Source: Spirosoma sp. (lineage in GTDB: Bacteria; Bacteroidota; Bacteroidia; Cytophagales; Spirosomataceae). Taken from it: DNA of 64,000 nucleotides. The position numbers were made by a program, and so were the translations under genes. Shown in pieces: positions 8,982-16,183 of this stretch. Under the pieces are notes generated by a model, which had not been told where the DNA came from, did no database searches, and was given only the letters and a program-made list of their open reading frames with translations. The stretch is from contig NZ_JAPLET010000031.1 in NCBI RefSeq assembly GCF_026391055.1, positions 62,001 to 126,000 of the forward strand. The letters are read 5' to 3'. Every line of letters starts with the position of its first letter. The stretch's first letter is position 1.

Positions 8982-9020
8982 AGTCAGTAAGTCAGTAAGC
9001 CGCTTACTGACTTACTGACT
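8982..9020. repeat. 39-bp near-perfect palindrome overlapping the HTH gene 3' end
   Basis: Arms 8982-9000 and 9002-9020 are perfect 19-base reverse complements around one base. Each arm is built from the unit AGTCAGTAAG, and further TCAGTAAG-like units lie to the left (about 8961-8976). The palindrome covers the stop codon of the HTH gene (9004-9006) and encodes its last residues. The GTCAGTAAG outer sequence recurs in the palindrome at 28964-29014. Confidence 0.85.
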
Positions 9021-9369
9021 TTTTCATCTCCGCCAGCAGTTGATCGTTGGTTTGTTGCAGCAGGGCTATCCGCTCGTTCAGTTGAAAGAGCAGGAATTCC
9101 ATATTCCGCAATCGTTCTTCGGTGGTGATAGCGGCCGAAGGCGAACTCAGCACTTTAAACATCAGTCCTTCGCCCCGCAGCAGCCAGTCGCCATTCACCT
9201 GCGGATAGGCTACCAGAATCTTTTCGAGGGTATCGTAACGGGGTTTTAACCGACCGTGTAAAATATGATAAACTTTTTCGCCCCGGTGTTCGCCTAACTG
9301 TCTGGCGAATTCAAGAACGCTGATGCCAAGCGAATCAATTAGTTGCTGAAGCCGGAGATGAATGGTCAT
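9004..9369 (-). CDS. HTH (XRE-like) transcriptional repressor
   Basis: 121 residues. The N-terminal half (about 5-65) is a Cro/C1-type helix-turn-helix: LIDSLGISVLEFARQLGEHRGEKVYHILHGRLKPRYDTLEKIL, with a recognition helix around KVYHILHG. The segment NGDWLLRGEGLMF is typical of phage-type repressors in Bacteroidota. The C-terminal part (about 85-118) is a predicted coiled coil with Leu/Gln heptads, suitable for dimerisation. It is transcribed away from the RecE-like unit. An 18-bp palindrome lies at 9373-9390, ending 4 bases before its ATG, so it probably regulates itself. The C terminus is encoded within a palindromic repeat and may have been altered by it. Confidence 0.85.
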   Translation of the reverse strand: MTIHLRLQQLIDSLGISVLEFARQLGEHRGEKVYHILHGRLKPRYDTLEKILVAYPQVNGDWLLRGEGLMFKVLSSPSAAITTEERLRNMEFLLFQLNERIALLQQTNDQLLAEMKKSVSQ

Positions 9370-9372
9370 GAC

Positions 9373-9390
9373 TTACACTTTTCTATGTAA
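9373..9390. promoter_or_regulatory. Candidate operator O2 (HTH gene side)
   Basis: TTACACTTTTCTATGTAA, an 18-bp imperfect palindrome 4 bases upstream of the HTH start codon. It has the same length, the same outer TTACA/TGTAA arms and the same T-rich centre as O1 at 9600-9617. Repressor binding here would block its own gene. Confidence 0.6.
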
Positions 9391-9599
9391 AAATAAACAG
9401 GAATGCAGGCTAAATGGGCTGGATGTACTAGAAACGGATTCACCTTTTCCCAAAGTTCCCGCTGGCGACCGATAAATCGGCAAAATAAGCGCCAAAAGCA
9501 GCCCTATGAGGAACTTTTTCAGCCTAATGGACTCTAACCAGTTCAGCCTGTTCCGGATGCCTTCAGGGGTATGAATTACTTATAAAATGGGCTTGTTTT

Positions 9600-9617
9600 T
9601 TACACAGTTTTGTGTAA
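9600..9617. promoter_or_regulatory. Candidate operator O1 (RecE-like unit side)
   Basis: TTACACAGTTTTGTGTAA, an 18-bp palindrome with perfect 7-base arms and a 4-base centre. It contains CAGTTTTG, one base away from the Bacteroidota -7 consensus TAnnTTTG, so the operator may overlap the promoter of the rightward unit, whose first ATG is at 9704. Confidence 0.65.
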
Positions 9618-9703
9618 CTTTAAGTCAGTAAACACGACCCCTTAAAAAGGCAAAAGGGACCTCAAAATGGGCCCCCTGCTTGAACAGTAAACAACAAATA
9701 CTA

Positions 9704-10342
9704 ATGAACACACAAAACAAAAGCCAAATCGAGACAATTCAAAGCGGTAGTTCACTTAAACCGTATCAAAAGATTCATGAATTGACCGGCGAAGTTGTAA
9801 ATAGATATAAATATCTGGAAGGACACCCCCGACAATATCGGTTCGACGCGAAGGAAGGTGTCTTCAATATCAACGGGAACGAAAAGCTTGGTCGGACGCT
9901 CACGTTTCAGCCAATTGCCTGGCGGATTTTTACGGATAATATTCTGAATATGGGTACCAAAAACTGGGCAGAAATTTTCTTTATCGACGAGAAAAACTGT
10001 GTATCAGCGGTGCTTTTTCACGGTTACTCGGTCGACAATATTTTCCGGCTCATCGAACCGCTTTATTACGATGACCTGACGCTGGCCGACGTAGTGATTA
10101 CGGCCGTAGCCGAGAAAAAAGAGAATAACAAGATTCAGCCCAAAGGGGTGTATTACATCGCCAACTTCACCTACAAAATGGCTGATGTTGAAAAAACAAA
10201 GGAGTTGAAACAGTTTGCGCAGGAGGTTAAGGTTTTTCGGCAGGAAACCCTGACGGACATTGCTAACATCAAAACGGCTATGAACTACTATAATCCTTTT
10301 GCCAACCCTGTAGATGAGCCTGTTTTACTGGCCGCCGGATAA
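9704..10342 (+). CDS. Unknown protein, first gene of RecE-like unit
   Basis: 212 residues from the ATG at 9704; a TTG at 9680 would add 8 residues but has no support. I do not recognise the family. The protein is soluble, with no signal peptide or membrane segment. Residues about 40-175 alternate short aromatic and charged strands (for example RTLTFQPIAWRIF, AEIFFIDEKNC, KGVYYIANFTYKM), compatible with a small beta-rich fold. The end is polar and alpha-helical, finishing in a short tail. It is followed by the nuclease gene after a 23-base gap. In phage recombination modules this position is often held by a single-strand annealing or ssDNA-binding protein, so that is a reasonable guess, but no motif shows it. 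Confidence 0.75.
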   Translation: MNTQNKSQIETIQSGSSLKPYQKIHELTGEVVNRYKYLEGHPRQYRFDAKEGVFNINGNEKLGRTLTFQPIAWRIFTDNILNMGTKNWAEIFFIDEKNCVSAVLFHGYSVDNIFRLIEPLYYDDLTLADVVITAVAEKKENNKIQPKGVYYIANFTYKMADVEKTKELKQFAQEVKVFRQETLTDIANIKTAMNYYNPFANPVDEPVLLAAG

Positions 10343-10365
10343 TTTCATCCTTATTCTGTTCGCTT

Positions 10366-11175
10366 ATGATTTCTCAATTGCTGACAACGGCACAACAGCC
10401 ACTCTTTACACTGGGTGGCGATACACTGGGTGACGACTACCGGGCGCTGCCCAGGATATCGAATTCGGATTTGACCCGGCTCAAGGAAGAACATCTGGGA
10501 TACTGGTCGGTGCCCTCGGCCCGGTTTATTCCCGAAAAAGCCAAGGCATTTGGCCGGGCGTTTCACCAGCACCTGCTCGAACCCGAAACGGTGGGCACCG
10601 TACTGGCGCAATTGCTGCCTGATCTGGTTGACCCCTCGGGCCGTCCGGAACTTAATACGTTGGCCCCCGCTCAGGAAAAGCAGTTACAGACCCTGATGCA
10701 AACCATTCGGCAGGACGCTTTTTGTCGGCGTTATCTACGAATTTCGGAGCGGGAACGGATTGTACTGTCGACAGAACCAACAACCGGCGTGGCCTGCAAA
10801 GCCCGTCTGGATATGGTGTACACAAGTCCCAAGCGTCGGAATGCGCTTATTATTGACTTAAAAACAACGTCGGCCCGCACACAGGCGCAGTTTCTGGAAT
10901 CCTGCTACACGTACGACTACGACCGGCAGGCAGCTTTTTACCTGGACAGTCTGCGTCATGCCGACAGTCGGGAATGGCACACAACGAAGCAATTTCGATT
11001 TGTGTTTGTTGGTATCATGAAGCAAAGCCCTTATCGCCTGTTTGCCGTTGACGCCACGTCGATTCCGGGATTTATCGACTACGGCCGGAAGAAATACCGC
11101 TTCTGGCTCCGAAAATGGCGGGATGAGCAGGTTGCGGAGCAGCCAATGGCTCCTGCCTGGAGTATGATTGCCTAA
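10366..11175 (+). CDS. PD-(D/E)XK exonuclease, RecE/exonuclease VIII-like
   Basis: 269 residues, resembling the PD-(D/E)XK exodeoxyribonuclease 8-like family (PF12684). The landmarks are LPRISNSDLTRL at about 29-40, GRAFHQHLLEP (the conserved G...H..LLEP helix at about 65), CKARLDMVY followed by LIIDLKTTSA (acidic and lysine residues of the metal-dependent core, Asp148 and about Asp165/Lys167), and YDRQAAFYLD (the conserved Q-x-x-x-Y helix). Such enzymes resect dsDNA 5'->3' in phage- or plasmid-borne recombination. It sits between two unrecognised small genes in a unit controlled by a divergent HTH repressor. No RecT-like partner is recognisable, and no phage structural gene is near. Confidence 0.85.
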   Translation: MISQLLTTAQQPLFTLGGDTLGDDYRALPRISNSDLTRLKEEHLGYWSVPSARFIPEKAKAFGRAFHQHLLEPETVGTVLAQLLPDLVDPSGRPELNTLAPAQEKQLQTLMQTIRQDAFCRRYLRISERERIVLSTEPTTGVACKARLDMVYTSPKRRNALIIDLKTTSARTQAQFLESCYTYDYDRQAAFYLDSLRHADSREWHTTKQFRFVFVGIMKQSPYRLFAVDATSIPGFIDYGRKKYRFWLRKWRDEQVAEQPMAPAWSMIA

Positions 11176-11188
11176 ATCAACAATCGTT

Positions 11189-11536
11189 ATGAACGCTTCC
11201 ATTATAACCCTTACCCCTGCCGAACTCCACTTTGACTGGGGTACCGATGGGCTGGTACTGTGGATTGAAGAACTGGACGGCGCCGATAGTCTGGCGGGTC
11301 AGATGAGTGAGGTAATGGATCGCATTGCCTTTGCTATTGAACTCCAAACGGGCTGGGACCATCGGACAGACGGCAACACCCTGCATCCGCTTTATGGCTA
11401 CCGGTTGCTGCTGCGGGATGCGTCGGGCCTGTGGAACGCCATCCAAACCAACGAAACCGGCCACTTCGTCGGCCTTACCCCCCTCCAGGAAATGGACTAC
11501 GAAATAGCGTATGACAAGGTGATGTGGGTTGAGTGA
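11189..11536 (+). CDS. Unknown protein, third gene of RecE-like unit
   Basis: 115 residues from the ATG at 11189, 13 bases after the nuclease stop; a TTG at 11168 would overlap that gene and is less likely. The protein is acidic and rich in Trp, Leu and Asp, with no signal or membrane segment. The only notable feature is a predicted central helix (QMSEVMDRIAFAIELQTGWD). I do not recognise it. Its tight spacing says it is co-transcribed with the nuclease, and the palindromic repeat at 11566-11605 probably ends the transcript. Confidence 0.7.
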   Translation: MNASIITLTPAELHFDWGTDGLVLWIEELDGADSLAGQMSEVMDRIAFAIELQTGWDHRTDGNTLHPLYGYRLLLRDASGLWNAIQTNETGHFVGLTPLQEMDYEIAYDKVMWVE

Positions 11537-11565
11537 GGTTGGCTGAGTTATAAGTTTTTAAGTAG

Positions 11566-11605
11566 TAAGTGGCTGTCGCGAAACAACTCGTGCGACAGCC
11601 ACTTA
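11566..11605. repeat. Palindromic repeat family, copy A (14-bp stem)
   Basis: Arms 11566-11579 (TAAGTGGCTGTCGC) and 11592-11605 are perfect reverse complements around a 12-base loop. The reverse complement of the whole element, including the loop segment CGAGTT, aligns with the palindrome at 28964-29014. It closes the RecE-like unit. Confidence 0.75.
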
Positions 11606-11758
11606 GTAGTTTAACGTGAATTTGGAATGACTCATGGTATGCATTTTACGGTATCGTTACTGGTTTACCTGTCTTCTGCAAAAAAAATTAAACATAAAGC
11701 CCTGCCTAACTATACTTTAAACACCAAAATACATATAATTGCTCTATAATCATGAGCA

Positions 11759-12907
11759 ATGAGAAATAGAGTTTCAAAAATAAAAAACGGTAAAAATCCT
11801 GTTGTTGGTACGGATTTTACACGGCAACAGAGTGACCCCTTCCAGTTAAAAAGTGGCCCCGCTAAATCTGCTGCTCAACTGAAGGTTCAGGACATGGTCA
11901 ACACCAGCCCTCGCCTTCAACAGCTAAAAGCTGCCAAACAGGTAGTAGCCACAAGTCCGGTACAACGGAAAAGGGCTCAAAATCCAGTCGGGCCGCAACC
12001 CGTTGTCCAGCGAACTATTTGGCGGTATACGGGTTCGGCCTGGCAAAAAGAATACCCCGATGATGGTAATACAACACATGCTTCACCAGAAGATTATTGT
12101 ACCGCTGAGGGCATCACGCCAGATAAAAACGACAAGTATAGTCAAGCTTCAGGCGATTATTATTCTTTTGGCGAAAAGTGGAGTAGTTCAATGGATCGGG
12201 CTACTTCAAGGAAACGGCCCAAGAACTATGGTCGTAGCCATTTCGATGAGGAACGTGCCTCTACTGCGTATGGTTATCTGAAGCCGCCTGTAGATGGAAA
12301 GCGGCAAAGAACGGATCAGGGACCCCATCTACTCGCTCACGCATTCAAGCGCTCCGTATTTGACGTGGGAATAGAAATGGGCTTCGATCCTCAAACACTT
12401 TTGGATAGTAAGCTTGCTCCGAAACCAAGAAAAGCGTTAACCCTCTTGAGAGAAATGATAGCCGCCAGGGGCTTAGTAGTAGAAAAGAACTATATACGTG
12501 AGTGGTACTACACTTACAAAAAGGCTTATGAAACATTCGAAAAACAAGGAAAAGGCTGGAAAAAAGAAATGAAAAAAGTACTGGAAGCACATCCCTTAAC
12601 GGTCTACAGAGTTGGAGAAGTAGCCACGGCTAAAGAACTTGAAGGTAAAGGTGAAAAGTGCAACAAAGCGTTGGAAGATCTTAAAAAGCTTCTGGAAACC
12701 GATCGAAGTACGGGGCTTCCGGTTGGTTTGGTAACCGTTGACGCTGGTTATGTGGGTGAGGGCTGGGATGATGGTGATCAGTATCGTGAGGATTTTATCT
12801 ATAATTATGCAAAAATAGCCATAGGCGCACCGCCTTCCCCTAACCCGTACGTATCTGCGCCCTCCAGCCCCGTTCGAGATGATGAGGACGACGACGAATT
12901 AATCTGA
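11759..12907 (+). CDS. Putative injection-system (eCIS-type) cargo/effector
   Basis: 382 residues, visibly more AT-rich than its neighbours and with no signal peptide. The N-terminal part carries KVQDMVNTSPRLQQLKAAK followed by VVATSPVQRK and then QPVVQRTIW. This 'AxxLQxMxxxSPxxQQLxxxQ...VVQR' pattern is, from memory, the leader found on many cargo proteins of extracellular contractile injection systems and DUF4157-type proteins in Bacteroidota. The rest (about 90-360) does not match a toxin fold that I know. It contains a His/Arg/Tyr-rich stretch (YGRSHFDEERASTAYGYL, LLAHAFKRS), a Lys-rich helical part at 235-310, and a Pro/Ser linker with an acidic DDEDDDELI end. No immunity-like gene and no injection machinery lie in the window. 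A transferred orphan effector is the best reading. Confidence 0.6.
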   Translation: MRNRVSKIKNGKNPVVGTDFTRQQSDPFQLKSGPAKSAAQLKVQDMVNTSPRLQQLKAAKQVVATSPVQRKRAQNPVGPQPVVQRTIWRYTGSAWQKEYPDDGNTTHASPEDYCTAEGITPDKNDKYSQASGDYYSFGEKWSSSMDRATSRKRPKNYGRSHFDEERASTAYGYLKPPVDGKRQRTDQGPHLLAHAFKRSVFDVGIEMGFDPQTLLDSKLAPKPRKALTLLREMIAARGLVVEKNYIREWYYTYKKAYETFEKQGKGWKKEMKKVLEAHPLTVYRVGEVATAKELEGKGEKCNKALEDLKKLLETDRSTGLPVGLVTVDAGYVGEGWDDGDQYREDFIYNYAKIAIGAPPSPNPYVSAPSSPVRDDEDDDELI

Positions 12908-13211
12908 ACTGAGCATCCACCTGCACAACGCTCACGGGCGAACCTTCCTGCGAACAAACGTTCGAATCGTCTGCATTCGCGCGGCCAGTTCTTTGGGCCA
13001 CTCCTGCGGCCCGCCCGACTCGGCGCGCTCGTTTCTTTCGTCGTGATAAGGCCGGCATCAATGCCTTTCTGCTGACCGGGGGCTGGTACCTGGGGCGCCG
13101 GTAGCGAGTTGGGTGAGGTTTTGTCGGGTGATAAGTTGTATGTGGTCCCGTGCAACCTTTCTCCGCCAGTCTGCATCTTTCATGAAAAGTCACCTGAAAT
13201 TCCAGAAACAC
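12908..13211. other. Gene-free GC-rich gap
   Basis: About 300 bases with no convincing gene. GC content is much higher than in the preceding gene. A short plus-strand frame ends at 13104 with GINAFLLTGGWYLGRR, which could be the tail of a lost gene. Two overlapping minus-strand frames are low-complexity and Arg/Pro-rich and look like chance. The last part must contain the promoter of the next gene. Confidence 0.4.
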
Positions 13212-13985
13212 ATGAAAGCTATTCTCCTCCCACTGCTGTTCGCCCTTGCGGCTCTGGCTCCTGCGCTGGCCCAGAAAACCATTGACGCTAAAGATATTAT
13301 CGACAAAATAAACCGGAAAGAAAGTGTCTCCTATCAGGATGCTACCATTCGTGGCGACATCGACCTGACTAACTTAGCCAACCGGAAAGAGTCACGGGAA
13401 GGCAACTGGGGCGATTCGCGTCAGTATCTGAGTGTGGTTGAAGCACCATTATCGTTTAAGAACTGCACCTTTACGGGCAAAGTACTGGCCTACCGGACAG
13501 AAGATCAGGACCGGCGGCTTATCAAGGTAAGCAACATCGTTTATAATACAGACTTCGCCGAAGCCGTTACCTTCGACGGCTGCCAGTTTGAAGACGATGC
13601 GGCCTTTAAATACTCGTTGTTCAGCCAGCGGGCTATTTTTACCAACAACACCTTCCGGAATGGGGCGCTGTTCAAATACACCAAATTTCGTAACGAAGCC
13701 GATTTTGCCGGCTCTACCTTCCGCGACTACGCCGACTTCAAGTACACCAAATTCGATGAGTCGTCGTCGTTCAGAAAAGTAGCTTTTGAGCGGTACGCCG
13801 ATTTTAAGTACACAAAGTTCGATGAGCGTGTGGATTTCAGTCAGGCTCGCTTCAACAGCACCGCCGATTTCAAATACACACACCTGCCCCGTGGTACAAA
13901 TTTCGACGATACCCGGTTTAGCGGCTCTACCGACTTTAAATACACTACCCTCGACGGACGCAAGTTCTCGCCGAACGGTAGGTAA
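13212..13985 (+). CDS. Exported pentapeptide-type repeat protein with 22-residue repeats
   Basis: 257 residues from the ATG at 13212, which places a clean signal peptide first (AILLPLLFALAALAPALAQ). Residues about 25-130 form a lead-in domain (KDIIDKINRKESVSYQDATIRGDIDLTNLANRK), itself of pentapeptide type. From residue 132 there are five 22-residue repeats plus a partial sixth, starting at 132, 154, 176, 198, 220 and 242, of form FKYxxFxxxxxFxxxxFxxxxD, for example FKYTKFDERVDFSQARFNSTAD. Each repeat alternates 5- and 6-residue steps instead of pure fives. The protein probably forms a right-handed beta-helix in the periplasm. Family function is unknown. Confidence 0.8.
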   Translation: MKAILLPLLFALAALAPALAQKTIDAKDIIDKINRKESVSYQDATIRGDIDLTNLANRKESREGNWGDSRQYLSVVEAPLSFKNCTFTGKVLAYRTEDQDRRLIKVSNIVYNTDFAEAVTFDGCQFEDDAAFKYSLFSQRAIFTNNTFRNGALFKYTKFRNEADFAGSTFRDYADFKYTKFDESSSFRKVAFERYADFKYTKFDERVDFSQARFNSTADFKYTHLPRGTNFDDTRFSGSTDFKYTTLDGRKFSPNGR

Positions 13986-13994
13986 CTGTTTACC

Positions 13995-14027
13995 AGACCT
14001 ATAAGGTTTTCAAAACCTTATAGGTCT
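13995..14027. terminator. 16-bp palindrome/terminator
   Basis: Arms 13995-14010 (AGACCTATAAGGTTTT) and 14012-14027 are perfect reverse complements around one base. It sits 10 bases after the stop of the repeat protein. 'ACCTATAAGGTTTT...' is, from memory, a frequent dispersed intergenic motif in Cytophagales; a related fragment CTATAAGGTCT occurs near 6240. Confidence 0.7.
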
Positions 14028-14069
14028 ATTATTGAGTTTATCAAAACGTTATACCAACCACTCAACGTT

Positions 14070-15257
14070 TTGAAACGAGCTACTAAAATTTTCATTGCGC
14101 TTGTCGTTCTATTGATCATTGCCCGCCTGTTGCTGCCTTACTTTGTGCTACGGTATGTCAACAAGACACTGGCCGACATGGGAAGTTATACGGGCCATGT
14201 CGAAGATATTAATATTCAGCTCATTCGGGGTGCTTATCAGATTGACGGGCTGCGTATCCGCAAGGTTAATGGCAAGCTAAAAGAGCCGTTTATCTACATT
14301 CCTAAAACCGATTTATCCGTCGAGTGGAAGTCGCTGTTCAAGGGGAAACTGGTCAGTGAAGTGGAATGCTACGAACCCGAAGTGAATTTTGCATTCAGCG
14401 AAAGCGAAGCCAGCAGCCAGACCGGGGCCGACGTAGACTGGACCGCTTACTTAAAAAAGTTGCTGCCCATCAGCATCAACCGTTTCGCGGTATTCAATGG
14501 CCGGGTCGATCTGACGAGCCTGATTACGCAGCCCCGCGCCGATCTGTCCATTCAAAAATTACAGGGCGAAATCCGGAACATCCGGAATGTTGAAGATCAG
14601 AACAAGAAACTCCCCTCGCCGGTTGTGGCGTCGGGCGATGTCCCGGGCTACGGCGGCACCATGAATTTTTCGGCAAATATGAATCTGCTGAAAGAGATGC
14701 CCGATTTCGACTATAACCTCCGATTCAGCGATCTTCAACTGGTAAAACTCAACCCGCTGGCAAAGGAGTATGCCAATCTTGACTTCGAGCGGGGAACAGT
14801 TAGTGTGTACAGTGAGATGGCGATGCTCAATGGCAAGCTGAATGGCTACCTCAAGCCCCTCACCAAGGGGATGCAGATTTTTAAGCTCAACGAGCACGAA
14901 GGGCGTTCGGTGGGGCGCTTCTTTACCGAACTATTGGCCCAAGGTGGAACCGCCATCCTTAAAAACCAGAAACACGATCAGGTAGCCACTCGTGTGCCGC
15001 TGAGTGGCACAGTCGATAACATTGAAACGTTTGTCTGGCCAACTATTTTTGGCGTATTACGCAATGCGTATATCGAAGCTTTTAAAGGAGAGTTCGACAA
15101 CAACATCACCCTGAGCGACGCGCTCAAAAATGTAAAGGAAGATTTTAAAGAGAAACGGGCGGAACGGAAGGCCAAACGGAAAGAGAAACGAGCCGAGCGA
15201 AAAGCTGAACGCAAAGCAAAACGGGCCAAGCGAAAGGCCGAACGCGAGAAAAAGTAG
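14070..15257 (+). CDS. AsmA/DUF748-like membrane-anchored protein
   Basis: 395 residues from a TTG at 14070; no ATG fits before the hydrophobic N-terminal anchor (residues about 7-24, IFIALVVLLIIARLLLPYFVL). The rest is a periplasmic beta-rich domain resembling DUF748/AsmA-like proteins (MGSYTGHVEDINIQLIRGAY, DLSVEWKSLFKGKLVSEVEC, VFNGRVDLTSL), a superfamily now linked to lipid transfer between membranes and to envelope homeostasis. The C-terminal 40 residues are almost only Lys, Arg, Glu and Ala in an alternating pattern, probably a long charged helix. It is single, with hairpins on both sides. Confidence 0.75.
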   Translation: MKRATKIFIALVVLLIIARLLLPYFVLRYVNKTLADMGSYTGHVEDINIQLIRGAYQIDGLRIRKVNGKLKEPFIYIPKTDLSVEWKSLFKGKLVSEVECYEPEVNFAFSESEASSQTGADVDWTAYLKKLLPISINRFAVFNGRVDLTSLITQPRADLSIQKLQGEIRNIRNVEDQNKKLPSPVVASGDVPGYGGTMNFSANMNLLKEMPDFDYNLRFSDLQLVKLNPLAKEYANLDFERGTVSVYSEMAMLNGKLNGYLKPLTKGMQIFKLNEHEGRSVGRFFTELLAQGGTAILKNQKHDQVATRVPLSGTVDNIETFVWPTIFGVLRNAYIEAFKGEFDNNITLSDALKNVKEDFKEKRAERKAKRKEKRAERKAERKAKRAKRKAEREKK

Positions 15258-15285
15258 TACCGACTAGGATGGTTGGTACCTATAC

Positions 15286-15336
15286 TAACGTGAATACGGG
15301 CCGAAAAACAAGTTGTTTAAGCCCGCATTCACGTTA
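15286..15336. terminator. Bidirectional 16-bp hairpin
   Basis: Arms 15286-15301 (TAACGTGAATACGGGC) and 15321-15336 pair with one mismatch. It lies between the convergent ends of the DUF748-like gene (15257) and the small secreted protein gene (15342). Confidence 0.75.
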
Positions 15337-15341
15337 TATTA

Positions 15342-15695
15342 CTATTGATTTTTTCTTCTGTCAATTAGGGTATCCTTCCGGGCGCCGGAGTCGGTTCGGC
15401 GCGGTGCGTAACGGTTTCGGGTCTTTTGAACACCCGCGTCCTTTTCCATCTTGTAGGACGGAATCGCATTGTCTTTGCTTTCCATATTATCCTTGTGCGA
15501 TGGCGGAGGAATGGGTTTGTTCGATCGCGCGGATGCGGTCGACATGGCTTTGGGTTTGGTCGCATTCGCCGTCGTCGATTTCGGTGAACTCGATCCTGCT
15601 GTTGATCCTTTGGGTGTTGTCTGAGCCATTGCCGTCGTGGCCAACAGCATGACACCTATCACTAGTTTCATCATAACGTTTTGTTGAGTTTTCAT
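15342..15695 (-). CDS. Small secreted Ser/Thr/Lys-rich protein
   Basis: 117 residues. The signal peptide is within the first 24 residues (LVIGVMLLATTAMAQ); a start at the second or third Met is also possible. The mature part is disordered, rich in Ser, Thr, Ala, Lys and Pro, and ends in a basic segment (KTRNRYAPRRTDSGARKDTLIDRRKNQ in pieces). I do not recognise a family. It follows another small secreted basic protein on the same strand by 20 bases, and both diverge from an ECF sigma factor gene. Confidence 0.6.
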   Translation of the reverse strand: MKTQQNVMMKLVIGVMLLATTAMAQTTPKGSTAGSSSPKSTTANATKPKAMSTASARSNKPIPPPSHKDNMESKDNAIPSYKMEKDAGVQKTRNRYAPRRTDSGARKDTLIDRRKNQ

Positions 15696-15715
15696 TGAAC
15701 ATGCTATACCGATAA

Positions 15716-15991
15716 CTACCGCCGAACGCTATCAACCTTGGTAGCTCCTCCCCGCCGTAGCGAATCGGGTGGCAGCCGCCGTTGCTTCCGGTTTTTAGGT
15801 AAGGTCGAGTCCATACCCGCTGCCATCTTAGCCCGCTGCTGCCGATTCATTTTAACCTTCGGCTGCGCCGGATTCGCCTGTCGCGTATCGGTCGTTGAGG
15901 TCGACTGCTGCATTGTAGGCGACTGATTACTTTGTGCATAGGCTCCTGTACTCAGAGCCACAGCCAGTAAGCCAAACAAGAACCGTTTCAT
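15716..15991 (-). CDS. Small secreted basic protein
   Basis: 91 residues from the ATG at 15991, which gives a clean signal peptide (MKRFLFGLLAVALSTGAYAQ); the longer frame upstream has no such signal. The mature protein has a Gln/Ser/Thr-rich stretch, then KMNRQQRAKMAAGMDSTLP and a strongly basic end (KNRKQRRLPPDSLRRGG). The family is unknown. It resembles its downstream neighbour in design, and the pair is probably co-transcribed. Their divergent position next to the sigma/anti-sigma genes makes them possible targets of that sigma factor (inference). Confidence 0.65.
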   Translation of the reverse strand: MKRFLFGLLAVALSTGAYAQSNQSPTMQQSTSTTDTRQANPAQPKVKMNRQQRAKMAAGMDSTLPKNRKQRRLPPDSLRRGGATKVDSVRR

Positions 15992-16183
15992 AATCTCGTT
16001 GAGTTTGTATGCCTTTGTAACGACCTGAGCCGACAATTGGTTATACCTATGTCGGGTTAATGAGTAAGTGAGCCCGTTCAGCAACGTCATTGGCCATACA
16101 GGTCGTTGTTAGTAAAGGAGTTACCGATTGATTATGGAATTTCGCCGGTTTCTGCATCTACCGGATAAGCAGTCCAGCAAAGT

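Larger units (their letters stand above)
9370..9703. other. Divergent regulatory region with two operators
   Basis: A 334-base gap between the HTH gene and the unknown/RecE-like unit. Apart from the two 18-bp palindromes annotated separately, I see no gene. The stretch 9620-9700 is a leader rich in CCC and GGG runs that could fold before the ATG at 9704. Confidence 0.6.

Noticed and set aside
9004..11536. Complete prophage
   Set aside because: No integrase, replication, packaging or structural genes are found, and flanking genes are ordinary; only a switch and nuclease unit remain.
12805..13211. Two overlapping minus-strand frames after the effector gene, considered as an immunity gene
   Set aside because: They overlap the effector's own coding end, are low-complexity (Arg/Pro/Ser runs) and lack any fold signal.
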